Source of the DNA: Rossellomorea vietnamensis NBRC 101237
GTDB lineage: Bacteria; Bacillota; Bacilli; Bacillales; Bacillaceae_B
NCBI RefSeq assembly: GCF_001591825.1
Contig: NZ_BCVQ01000015.1
Location: 1 to 64,000, forward strand
Reading direction: 5' to 3'
DNA length: 64,000 bases
Shown here: positions 23,412 to 31,419 of the stretch, piece after piece
How positions within the stretch are numbered: the first letter of the stretch is position 1
Layout: each line of letters begins with the position of its first letter
Program-made: the position numbers and the translations under genes
The notes under the pieces: model-generated
The model's input: the letters and a program-made list of their open reading frames with translations, nothing else
The model's database searches: none
What the model was told of the DNA's origin: nothing

Positions 23412-25180
23412 GCGCGAAGAAGAATCGCGACGGCAGAAGAGTGCTGAGCTTTCTCCGTCCTTATAAAAAATGGGTCATCGCGGATTCCATAGTCATCGCG
23501 ATCAGCCAGGTATTTTCGGCATTGATCCCGACTCTTGCCCTTAGCTGGCTCGTGGATACGATCATTCCGAATGAACATTACAACTGGCTTTGGGGGCTGA
23601 TGTGGCTCTTGATCCTTTCAGCAGTTCTGGATCTGGTCATGATGGTCATCGACGAATATTTCTGTCACCAAACGGCGAAGACGGTGACGAATTGGCAGAA
23701 GCTGCGCTTGTTCCGCCATCTGCAAATCGTCCCGTATTCTTTTTATCATCATAATTCCACGGGAGAGATGCTTGCGAGGGTGTCGGATGATCCGGATACG
23801 CTTCATAATTTCCTCGCATGGGAAGGATCGACCTTCATGGCAAGCGTGCAGGGGGTATTCATTTACAGCCTGGTGCTCCTATGGATTCATCCTTATCTGA
23901 TGATCACAAGCGTCGTCCTTGGCGTGATCTTCTATTGGACTTCCAATATGGTAGGGGCAAGGACCCGGTTGGCGTCAGCGGATGCCAGGAAAGAAGCGTC
24001 GAGATATCTTGAACGATTGAGAGAGTCCGTGACTGGGATCCATCTGTCCAGGGTCATGGGTGTGTCGGAGAGTGAAGTGGACAGCGTCATCTCCATCCGT
24101 GACAGTTTTGTACACCACTCGGTCAAAGAACTGAAAGCAAGGATGCAATCGGTCGTCGTCATTGCAAGTTATAACGGGTTTGCCCTGGGACTGGTTTATT
24201 TGATCAGTACGCTCTTAATCTGGAATCAAGGACTGACAAGTGGCCAGATGCTGACAGCCGGTGGACTCGTGACCATTGCGGCGAATGAGATGCAGCGCCT
24301 GCTCAGAAACTGGCTTTCTGTCAGACGGACCGGTCCGGCGTTGGATCGGTCGGAAGTTTTGCTTGCCGAGGAAGCTTCGGAAGCTGAGGTGTCAGAAGGC
24401 ATCGCGGGTAAACGGGCAATCGGCAGTATCCGTCTTCAGGACGTCGCATTTTCTTATCCCGGTAAAGATGAAAATGTATTAAAGGGTGTATCTTTTTCCA
24501 TCGGTGCCGGGGAAAAATGGGCATTGGTCGGTCCAAGCGGCTCGGGTAAATCCACGATTGTCGATCTCTTATTCAAGCTCTATGATACGGGAGTAGGGCG
24601 GATTGAAGTGGATGGCCGGGATATCAGGGAGTGGGATACAGCCTGGCTGCGTTCACAGATGGCCATTGTCACCCAGGATGTCATGCTGAGGAGTGGGACA
24701 CTCGCTGATAATCTGCGGATCGGGAAACGGGATGCGACGGATGAGGAGCTATTGAAAGCCCTCGAAGACAGCGGGCTCGGTGAATTGATTGAAACGCTGC
24801 CTGAAGGGCTCTATACTTTGGTCGGTGAAAGAGGGAGCCTGCTTTCCGGTGGACAGAAGCAGCGTCTTTCCCTTGCAAGGGCCCTTTTAAAAGATGCTCC
24901 CATTCTTATTCTGGATGAAGCAAGCTCCGCCCTTGATCCCATAACGGAAACAAAAATCAACGAAGCGGTGCTGCGCGCCGGAAAGAACCAAACGATCATC
25001 ATCGTCTCTCACCGTTTATCCACGGTCCTGTCCGCCGAGCAAATCGTCGTCCTGGAGGATGGACGGATCGCAGAGCAAGGGAAGCATGGGGAGTTGTTAC
25101 AGAATCAGACCGGTGTGTACGCACGGTTGTTTGGCAGAGAAGCGGAAATTGGCGGAGCGACGATTGATTATGTGTCGTGA
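23408..25180 (+). CDS. ABC exporter half-transporter B (type IV fold)
   Basis: A 590-residue partner of the preceding half. After six membrane helices it carries Walker A GPSGSGKST, signature LSGGQKQR, Walker B ILILDEASSALD and switch VSHRL. The start ATGA overlaps the upstream stop. Nothing in the neighbourhood fixes the substrate; lipids, drugs and peptides are all possible. Confidence 0.88.
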   Translation: MSAKKNRDGRRVLSFLRPYKKWVIADSIVIAISQVFSALIPTLALSWLVDTIIPNEHYNWLWGLMWLLILSAVLDLVMMVIDEYFCHQTAKTVTNWQKLRLFRHLQIVPYSFYHHNSTGEMLARVSDDPDTLHNFLAWEGSTFMASVQGVFIYSLVLLWIHPYLMITSVVLGVIFYWTSNMVGARTRLASADARKEASRYLERLRESVTGIHLSRVMGVSESEVDSVISIRDSFVHHSVKELKARMQSVVVIASYNGFALGLVYLISTLLIWNQGLTSGQMLTAGGLVTIAANEMQRLLRNWLSVRRTGPALDRSEVLLAEEASEAEVSEGIAGKRAIGSIRLQDVAFSYPGKDENVLKGVSFSIGAGEKWALVGPSGSGKSTIVDLLFKLYDTGVGRIEVDGRDIREWDTAWLRSQMAIVTQDVMLRSGTLADNLRIGKRDATDEELLKALEDSGLGELIETLPEGLYTLVGERGSLLSGGQKQRLSLARALLKDAPILILDEASSALDPITETKINEAVLRAGKNQTIIIVSHRLSTVLSAEQIVVLEDGRIAEQGKHGELLQNQTGVYARLFGREAEIGGATIDYVS

Positions 25181-25227
25181 GATCATATAGGTCAGACTTA
25201 GTAGAAAAAACGATTAGTAGAACATAA

Positions 25228-25276
25228 AAGAGGACCCATTCCCTACTTCAAATCAGTTGGGGAACGGTCCTCTTAT
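25228..25276. terminator. Bidirectional terminator
   Basis: AAGAGGACC...TTCCC (from 25228) pairs with GGGGAACGGTCCTCTT (ending 25274). It lies between the convergent exporter operon and the minus-strand IDEAL gene. Confidence 0.8.
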
Positions 25277-25294
25277 CATTATTGTAATATTTAA

Positions 25295-25498
25295 TTATCC
25301 CACACTCTGAATTTCCTTCAATTCCTCCGTCAAACGCAGGAATTCTTTTTTATTCCGGTTACATAATGCCTGGTCAATCCCTTGTGCGATTTGCTCTTTC
25401 CGAAATGTCAGCAGTGCCTCGTCCAATATCATTTCTGCAAATAGTGAATCCATGTGATTTACATCAGACTGTGGTGAGTTCAGCAAATACTTCTTCAT
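25295..25498 (-). CDS. Small IDEAL domain protein
   Basis: A 67-residue protein. Residues 37-62 (AQGIDQALCNRNKKEFLRLTEELKEI) match the IDEAL motif region. AAGGAG lies before the ATG on the minus strand. The function is unknown. It is the second IDEAL protein in the window. Confidence 0.75.
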   Translation of the reverse strand: MKKYLLNSPQSDVNHMDSLFAEMILDEALLTFRKEQIAQGIDQALCNRNKKEFLRLTEELKEIQSVG

Positions 25499-25648
25499 GA
25501 AAATCAGCTCCTTGACCTTTTTTCTATTATACTAACCATTTATAGAATATTCAAACATTTTATTAAAAAAATATTCTTGCCCTCAACCTTGGTTCAGGGT
25601 TTATTCTGAATTTAGAACAACAAAACGAAGTACATGGAGGAAAGATAT

Positions 25649-26359
25649 ATGACAAAATATGCTTTGGTAACAGGAGCGAATAAAGGAATTGGATACGAGG
25701 TCGTTCGACAGCTGGCGGAGAATGGGTTTGAAGTTTTCTTAGGAGCACGGAACGAGGATCTGGGCAAGGAAGCGGTGGAGTCCCTTGGCAAATCGAATGT
25801 AACATTCGTTCAATTGGATATCTCCAGTTCACAATCCATTCAGGACTCAGTCCGAACTATTAAGGGAATGACGGATCACCTTGACTTATTGATCAATAAT
25901 GCCGGTATAGCGCTTGATTTTAACATTCAACCGAGTGAAGTGAAGGTCGAAATGCTGCGTGACATCTTTGATGTGAACTTCTTTGGGACATTTCAAATGA
26001 TGCAAGCGTATCTTCCTTTATTGAAAAAAGTGGAGGGAAGTAAGATGGTGAACGTTACGACGGATATGGCATCCCAGACCATGTTCGACAATGGGGATGT
26101 TCATCCCCTCAATATCCTGGGATATAATTCTTCCAAGACGGCTGTGAATTCACTGACATTATCCTTCAGTAAAGAACTGGGGAGTGAGGGTCCTGAAGTC
26201 ATGGGTGTCACGCCTGGTTTCACTTCCACTGATTTAAACGGGAATGCCCCTGGAGGGAAAACGACGGCCCAAGGAGCAGAAGTCATTGTGAAATACGCTT
26301 TGAGTGAGACAAACTATCATGGTAAAATCCTTAATAACGACGGGATTATTCCTTGGTAG
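25649..26359 (+). CDS. Short-chain dehydrogenase/reductase (SDR)
   Basis: A 236-residue NAD(P)-dependent oxidoreductase. The cofactor motif is TGANKGIG near residue 8, then NNAG near residue 83, and the catalytic pair is Y-x-x-x-K in YNSSK. It resembles carbonyl reductase-like SDRs. ATG 25649 follows TGGAGGA. The MerR gene begins 14 bp after the stop. Confidence 0.88.
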   Translation: MTKYALVTGANKGIGYEVVRQLAENGFEVFLGARNEDLGKEAVESLGKSNVTFVQLDISSSQSIQDSVRTIKGMTDHLDLLINNAGIALDFNIQPSEVKVEMLRDIFDVNFFGTFQMMQAYLPLLKKVEGSKMVNVTTDMASQTMFDNGDVHPLNILGYNSSKTAVNSLTLSFSKELGSEGPEVMGVTPGFTSTDLNGNAPGGKTTAQGAEVIVKYALSETNYHGKILNNDGIIPW

Positions 26360-26373
26360 AAGGAAGGTACAGA

Positions 26374-26733
26374 ATGGATTATTCGATTGGGCAAGTTGCC
26401 AAGATGAACAATATGACGATATCGCAACTGCATTACTATGATCGGCAAGGGTTGTTACCCTTTATTAAACGGACGGAAAATGGCGACCGGACTTTCGATG
26501 AAGGCTCCCTTAAGTTCCTCGAGATGATCCTTTGTCTGAAAAATACCGGGATGCCGATCAAAAAGATCAAGGAATTTGTCGAGTGGACGATGGAGGGGGA
26601 TCAAACCCTGCCTGCACGCATGGACATGATGCTCGATCAGGAACAAAACGTCCAAGAGCAGATAAGGGATATGCAAGCCAACCTAGAGAAAATTCAAATG
26701 AAAATTAAAAGATATGAGAATGAAATGAAGTAA
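26374..26733 (+). CDS. MerR family transcriptional regulator
   Basis: A 119-residue MerR-type regulator. The N-terminal HTH is YSIGQVAKMNNMTISQLHYYDRQGLLPFIKRTENGDRTFD, followed by a coiled coil (QEQIRDMQANLEKIQMKIKRYENE). No cysteine pattern for metal binding is visible, so it probably senses a small organic molecule or stress. It likely controls the SDR gene upstream. Confidence 0.88.
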   Translation: MDYSIGQVAKMNNMTISQLHYYDRQGLLPFIKRTENGDRTFDEGSLKFLEMILCLKNTGMPIKKIKEFVEWTMEGDQTLPARMDMMLDQEQNVQEQIRDMQANLEKIQMKIKRYENEMK

Positions 26734-26737
26734 TAGG

Positions 26738-26775
26738 GAAAACCCCGATTCTTTTATAAAATCGGGGTTTTCACC
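26738..26775. terminator. Bidirectional terminator between merR and the YibE/F operon
   Basis: AAAACCCCGATT pairs with AATCGGGGTTTT across an 8-base loop, with A and T tracts on both sides. Confidence 0.85.
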
Positions 26776-26784
26776 TTTCTATTT

Positions 26785-26804
26785 GAGGGACGGACCTTCT
26801 CATT
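26785..26804. repeat. Half copy of the GAGGGACGGACCT element
   Basis: GAGGGACGGACCTTCTCATT abuts the stop codon of the YibE/F gene that ends at 26800 on the minus strand. The ACCTTCTCATTTG continuation resembles the copy at 55767. Confidence 0.75.
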
Positions 26805-27600
26805 TGTCGATCGGTGATTCGTAATGGACTGGGGATTTCTCCCTTTGGCGTGCCTTCACCAGATAATACGCTGTGATGGCCGAGGTGACGGGGATGGCAA
26901 GGGCCACTCCGAGTCCTGCTGAGCCGATGAAGATCATTTCAGAGGTGAATACCTTGGAGTTCACGATGTCCCCGATGGAGTAGGAAAGGTCCTTAAACCA
27001 AATCAGGAGTCCCATGTAGCCACCGAAGAAAGCAAAGAACAGCGTATTGGCGCTTGTCCCCAATATATCCCTGCCAAGCCTGATTCCCGATGTGAATAAA
27101 TCCTTCCGGCTGATATCGGGATTGTGATAGGCGATTTCCCTCATGGGGGAGGAAATGGATATCGTTACATCGATGATCGCACCGATCGTGCTCATGATGA
27201 TCATGGACGCACCAATTTTGACGAAATCGACTCCGACATACAGGGAAAAGGCTCCGATCTCTTCGGTTTCTTCCTCACTGAAACCCTGTATCATGGCGGC
27301 ATCGGTCAACTCCAAAATGAAGAAAATCAATGCGCCGGTCGTCACAATCGTAGAGATGAAGGCGGTGACGGTCTTGATATTGATTTCACTGATATAAAAC
27401 AACGAGATACAGCTGATCAGGATACATGCAACCAACGTCAAGATGATTGGGTTCATATCCGGATCATTCATCATGATGATGGTGAGCAGGAGCACTCCCG
27501 TATTTAGGAATAAGGCTACAAAGGACCTTGCTCCTTTCTTGCCGCCGACTGCGACCATCAGGGCGAATAGAATGATGGCGAGCCATACTTGGACGGTCAT
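26800..27600 (-). CDS. YibE/F family membrane protein (second of pair)
   Basis: A 266-residue membrane protein with about seven helices. The conserved block IIMSTIGAIIDVTISISSPMREI...SGIRLGRDILGTSANTLFFAFFGG is the YibE/F signature. It overlaps the upstream paralogue by 4 bp, suggesting a two-subunit transporter or channel of unknown substrate. The C terminus (SPIDK) stops within a copy of the GGGACGGACC element. Confidence 0.82.
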   Translation of the reverse strand: MTVQVWLAIILFALMVAVGGKKGARSFVALFLNTGVLLLTIIMMNDPDMNPIILTLVACILISCISLFYISEINIKTVTAFISTIVTTGALIFFILELTDAAMIQGFSEEETEEIGAFSLYVGVDFVKIGASMIIMSTIGAIIDVTISISSPMREIAYHNPDISRKDLFTSGIRLGRDILGTSANTLFFAFFGGYMGLLIWFKDLSYSIGDIVNSKVFTSEMIFIGSAGLGVALAIPVTSAITAYYLVKARQREKSPVHYESPIDK

Positions 27601-28718
27601 ACTTTCACCCGCTTTCTGTTCACAAAGAAAATGGCTGTATAAATGCCGATCGGGATGGCGAGTACAATCCCGATGCCTCCTGTGAGGGCCCTCGTCATTT
27701 CTAGGGAAAGATTCATGGAAAGGGTGAACGCGAGTGGTGAGGCATTTTTAAAATAAAGGATGAGCATGGGAATTCCACCGCTGATGTAGACGAAGAACAG
27801 GATGTTGGTCATTGTTCCCATGATATCCTTTCCGATGTCAAAACCTGACGTTCTCAGTGCTTTCGTAGAGATGTCAGGATTTTTCTCGAATAGTCCAAAG
27901 ATCGAGGACGATAAGGTGATGGCTACATCCATCACTGCTCCCAGGCAGCCCACCAGGATCCCCGCCATGAATACCATTTGGTAAGGGCGGGTGAGATACT
28001 GCATTTCCTCATACCGGAGTCCGTCCCCGGCTGTGAAGCGGATGACAACATAGCTGATAAGGAGCGTCATGAACGTTCCGATCAGAGTGGCCACCACCGC
28101 CGCATACGTTTTCTCATTGAATCCATTCACGAATAAGAGGGAGACGAGGGTGAAGGCAATCACCCCAACGCTGCAAGCAAGCAGCAGGCCCACTTTCTCC
28201 GAGTTTAGATAAACATCCAATGCGTAAGAAAGAATCAGTGCATTGACCCCGAGCGTGATCAGTGAGAACAGACCCTGTCTTTTTCCTACAAGCAACAGGA
28301 AAAGGATGAATGCCCAGGTCATGATCATCAGATATTGATCCCGCTTCACATCTTCTATATGCCCATTCAATGTTTTATCCTTTTTGTCCCCGTCATCAAT
28401 AGAGACGAATAATTCATTCCCCGGTTCATAGCGCTGATCGTTGGCGCCGGACATGGAGTATTTATTCGATAAGAGGATGGTCTCCCCTTTATGTTTGCCG
28501 TTTTTCACTACGGCTTTCAACTGTTGTATGTATACCCGGTCTTTATTCCCGGTCATGTCTTCCATATCCGTATCTTCCATTATCTTTGAACTCGTCACTT
28601 CTGCAATCGGACGGTCGCACAGACTCTGATTGTGGTTGACGAAATATAATGAAGCGAAAACACAGATTGCCAGGAAGGCGAATAATAGTAGTGTCCTATA
28701 TTTTTTAATGACTATCAC
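27597..28718 (-). CDS. YibE/F family membrane protein (first of pair)
   Basis: A 373-residue membrane protein. One N-terminal helix is followed by an extracytoplasmic domain of about 100 residues, then about seven helices. The block LGAVMDVAITLSSSIFGL...SGFDIGKDIMGTMTNILFFVYISGG matches the paralogue downstream. It starts with GTG, 7 bases after GGAGG. A structured leader with a terminator lies upstream, so expression is probably attenuated. Confidence 0.82.
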   Translation of the reverse strand: MIVIKKYRTLLLFAFLAICVFASLYFVNHNQSLCDRPIAEVTSSKIMEDTDMEDMTGNKDRVYIQQLKAVVKNGKHKGETILLSNKYSMSGANDQRYEPGNELFVSIDDGDKKDKTLNGHIEDVKRDQYLMIMTWAFILFLLLVGKRQGLFSLITLGVNALILSYALDVYLNSEKVGLLLACSVGVIAFTLVSLLFVNGFNEKTYAAVVATLIGTFMTLLISYVVIRFTAGDGLRYEEMQYLTRPYQMVFMAGILVGCLGAVMDVAITLSSSIFGLFEKNPDISTKALRTSGFDIGKDIMGTMTNILFFVYISGGIPMLILYFKNASPLAFTLSMNLSLEMTRALTGGIGIVLAIPIGIYTAIFFVNRKRVKV

Positions 28719-28804
28719 CTTTCATCCTCCAGCTCCCGGATGAACCCATCATCCAAATCGTAATCATTATTCCATATCGGCAGGGATTACGCAAAGGTGG
28801 ACAT

Positions 28805-28835
28805 GAAAAAAAGTGTCCATATAATATGAACACTT
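28805..28835 (-). terminator. Intrinsic terminator in the YibE/F leader
   Basis: On the minus strand AAGTGTTCATA pairs with TATGGACACTT (one G-U pair), followed by TTTTTTT. It could also end the SdpI-S9 operon, which is transcribed toward it. Confidence 0.8.
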
Positions 28836-28904
28836 CAGAAGGAGATTGTCACGCCGCATTCCATGCGTTACGCCAATCGTATGAATGTGATTCCTCACCT
28901 TCTG
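28811..28904 (-). ncRNA. Structured leader RNA with terminator upstream of YibE/F genes
   Basis: Read on the minus strand: CAGAAGG (28904-28898) pairs with CCTTCTG (28842-28836), GATTG (28878-28874... as read on minus) pairs with CAATC (28848-28844), and CGCAT pairs with ATGCG around a 3-base loop (28855-28867). The flanking GCGTAA and GCGTGA face each other as an internal loop. The terminator hairpin AAGTGT...ACACTT with seven T residues (28835-28805) abuts the outer stem, 90 bp before the GTG start. I match it to no riboswitch class that I know. Confidence 0.5.
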
Positions 28905-28919
28905 CTTCAATATAATGTA

Positions 28920-28933
28920 TGAAACGGGTTTCA
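28920..28933 (-). promoter_or_regulatory. Candidate YibE/F promoter spacer with TGAAAC/GTTTCA inverted repeat
   Basis: On the minus strand TTGTTC, about 17-18 bp, then an ATTATAT-like -10 precede the leader. The spacer holds TGAAAC-CC-GTTTCA, a 6+6 inverted repeat that could be an operator. Promoter assignment is tentative. Confidence 0.4.
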
Positions 28934-29018
28934 GAACAAGGAAAAAATCAAAAACGTATCGAAAAAAAGGAAATCTGGCATTTATGGGGACGGATCTCCT
29001 TTGATACATGCAAAATGA

Positions 29019-29351
29019 TTACAGTTCTTTAGCATAAAAGAAAGTTCGAACAACAGGTGGAACGAGCCACATACACGGTAAAAACACCAGAATAACCTCC
29101 GTTGTCTCCGTAAATGGGGGCAAAAAAAGAACGATGATTCCGATTAGAAATAAAGGGACGGACCATACGATCATCTGCAAGGCCCCATATCGATTGATCT
29201 TATACCAGGCTTCATCCGATTCGAATGATGTTGAAATTCTGATACCGTAATACGTATTCATCCTGATTTTCCCTAAAAGTAAAGGTAAGCTGATACCGAT
29301 AAATATAAGGGAAGCACTCATATGTGTGAGTGAAACACCAATATTACTCAT
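29019..29351 (-). CDS. SdpI family membrane protein
   Basis: A 110-residue protein with three to four helices. The loop MNTYYGIRISTSFESDEAWYKINRYG is the hallmark of SdpI/YhfL-like proteins. SdpI protects B. subtilis from the SdpC toxin, but most family members have no known role, and no sdp toxin genes are nearby. It begins 14 bp after the S9 peptidase stop, in the same transcription unit. Confidence 0.78.
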   Translation of the reverse strand: MSNIGVSLTHMSASLIFIGISLPLLLGKIRMNTYYGIRISTSFESDEAWYKINRYGALQMIVWSVPLFLIGIIVLFLPPFTETTEVILVFLPCMWLVPPVVRTFFYAKEL

Positions 29352-29365
29352 TTTATAAAGTCTCT

Positions 29366-31150
29366 CTATCTTTGAAGGAGGGACTCATGATCTGCCTCCA
29401 CCAGCCTATCCAAAAATCTGCGGATTTCTTTGTTGGCCCGCATTTCATTCTTTTTCTTAGAAAAACCATGACCTTCATCATGAAAATGGAGGTATTCAAC
29501 AGAGACCCCTTTGTTTTTTAATTCATTTACCATTCGCTCCGACTCCTCCGTCTTCACCCTCGGATCGTTCTCCCCGTGGATGATGAACATCGGAGAATTC
29601 ATATGGTCGATATAGGTAATAGGTGAGTCTCTTACAAGCTTCTCATAGTCTGTTTCAGGATTTCCAACCAGTTGATCCATAAGGGTTCTCCAACTAGACG
29701 GTACATTATTCAGGAAGGTTAAAAGATTCGATATGCCAAATATGTCGACAATCCCACAGAAATACTCGGGATGTCTTCCTGCTAGAAGCAGACTCATATA
29801 ACCGCCATAGCTTCCGCCCATCGCCACGATTTTGCCCTTTTCAGCAAACTCCTCTTGTATGAGCCATTCCATTCCAGCGACACAGTCGTGTCGAGGTCCG
29901 TCCCCCCAGTTCTGTTCCACCATCTTCTCGAATGTTGCCCCGTAGCACTTACTGCCCCGGAAGTTGGGGGCAAAGAGGGTGTAGCCGCTTTGGACGAGGT
30001 ACTGGATCACAGGTCTGTAGATCATACGCTCTGCATTCTGAGGTCCCCCATGTGGCCAGAGGATGGTGATTCCATTGGGACTTTCCGGTTTGTACAGCAG
30101 GGCTTCGATTACCAGGCCATCATGGCTTTCATAGTGGACGATGTCCGGTTTAATCATGTTTTCTTCAGGCACGCCAAGTACTTTGGTATTCGTCACCTGT
30201 GTCCAGCTGCCGTTCGTGTCCCTTTTGTAGATGGTATCCGTTTTGTCAGCAGAAATCCCAAGCACATAGAGGTTTCCATTCTTGGTGACTATTATTTTTT
30301 TTATAACATCGCAGGGGGTATCGATTCTCTCTCCCTCATCCGTCGACAAATCATAGACATATAGATGATCCCTTACGCCTTTTTCCGCTGTGATGACGAT
30401 CTTATTTGATTGTTGATGGAACCGGATCGAAGTGATTTCTTCTTTATCCAATGTAAAAAGAGGCTGGAATTCATAGGTTGAAAGGTTAAAAGAAGCAAGA
30501 TATGAAAATTCTTTTCCATAGTTCGTTGTGAAATAGATAAACTCCTTGGTCAAGCAAATGTCCTTGATTGTATGAGCGGTGTGAACATCCGGGACCAGTG
30601 GCACTTTACTGTCTCCAGTCTGGTAAAAGGCAGTGGCATGGGTGTTGGAGTACGTTTCTGTATAAACATAAGACCCGTCGGAAGAGGCGGCTGCCACAAC
30701 GATCGGAACATGATCACCTTGTTGGATAAGGGTGGTATGGCCCGTTTGTAAATCAGTTTTGTAAATGTTCAACAATGGGTTTTCGTGATTGGTAGAGTAA
30801 TACATTTCCTGATTGGTAAAGCAGGCGTGATAACACGTTGAACCGGATTCCACCTCATGGAAGGGGAGTGGAGTCCCGCCTGATTTAGGCAAATGGTGCA
30901 ATTGGTAATTTTCATCCCCATCCTTCTCAAATGTGGCGATGATTTGATTATGATGGATATGGATGAGACTACTATTCTGATTGATGGTCGTTAGCCGATA
31001 AGGGAACAAGTGGGGAAGATCCATGGCCCAAAGATTAAAGGTCCCGTTAAGGTTCGTGCTGAACACAAGTGTGTCTTCGTTTTCATTAATAGTGAACGTG
31101 CTGATTTCAGTAGTGTGGAAATAATGTTCGACTTCCGTTGCAGTGCGGAT
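29366..31150 (-). CDS. S9 family peptidase (acylaminoacyl/prolyl oligopeptidase type)
   Basis: About 594 residues: an N-terminal beta-propeller, then an alpha/beta hydrolase with nucleophile elbow GGSYGGYMS, Asp in HGENDPR and His in HDEGHGFS. The conventional start is GTG at 31066, but that codon has no ribosome site and cuts a propeller blade. The frame stays open upstream (RTATEVEHYFHTTEISTFTINENEDTL), and AAGGAGG at 31165-31159 lies 8 bases before ATC 31150. No ATG, GTG or TTG exists in between, so the true start is unusual or the 5' end is frameshifted. Confidence 0.78.
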   Translation of the reverse strand: MRTATEVEHYFHTTEISTFTINENEDTLVFSTNLNGTFNLWAMDLPHLFPYRLTTINQNSSLIHIHHNQIIATFEKDGDENYQLHHLPKSGGTPLPFHEVESGSTCYHACFTNQEMYYSTNHENPLLNIYKTDLQTGHTTLIQQGDHVPIVVAAASSDGSYVYTETYSNTHATAFYQTGDSKVPLVPDVHTAHTIKDICLTKEFIYFTTNYGKEFSYLASFNLSTYEFQPLFTLDKEEITSIRFHQQSNKIVITAEKGVRDHLYVYDLSTDEGERIDTPCDVIKKIIVTKNGNLYVLGISADKTDTIYKRDTNGSWTQVTNTKVLGVPEENMIKPDIVHYESHDGLVIEALLYKPESPNGITILWPHGGPQNAERMIYRPVIQYLVQSGYTLFAPNFRGSKCYGATFEKMVEQNWGDGPRHDCVAGMEWLIQEEFAEKGKIVAMGGSYGGYMSLLLAGRHPEYFCGIVDIFGISNLLTFLNNVPSSWRTLMDQLVGNPETDYEKLVRDSPITYIDHMNSPMFIIHGENDPRVKTEESERMVNELKNKGVSVEYLHFHDEGHGFSKKKNEMRANKEIRRFLDRLVEADHESLLQR

Positions 31151-31381
31151 AAGTCATTCCTCCTTGGAAATACACTCAGTTATAGGTATATTATTCCATT
31201 TGGTGGGAGGATAGGCAAGATAAAATAAATGAGGATGAATTTCAGGAAATGAAGCAATCCTGTTACAAGTAGCCTGGATGGAGATTCGATAGGCAATAAT
31301 CTTACATACTTCTACAACTATTTCCCCGGAAATTGATAAATACGTATACAATTCGACGCATCTTCCGCTTCCATGAACAGG

Positions 31382-31413
31382 AAAAGGAGCCAGGGGACCT
31401 GTCCCATGGCTCC
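31382..31413 (-). terminator. Intrinsic terminator of asnO
   Basis: GGAGCCA and TGGCTCC flank an inner GGGAC/GTCCC pairing. On the minus strand the hairpin is followed by TTTTCC, 7-40 bases after the asnO stop. Confidence 0.75.
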
Positions 31414-31419
31414 TACAGA

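Noticed and set aside
28767-29009. 80-residue minus-strand reading frame
   Set aside because: It overlaps the structured leader and terminator of the YibE/F operon and has a composition typical of non-coding AT-rich DNA.
29019-29351. Sdp toxin immunity locus
   Set aside because: The protein is SdpI-like, but no sdpA, sdpB or sdpC-like gene is adjacent, so an immunity role is not supported.
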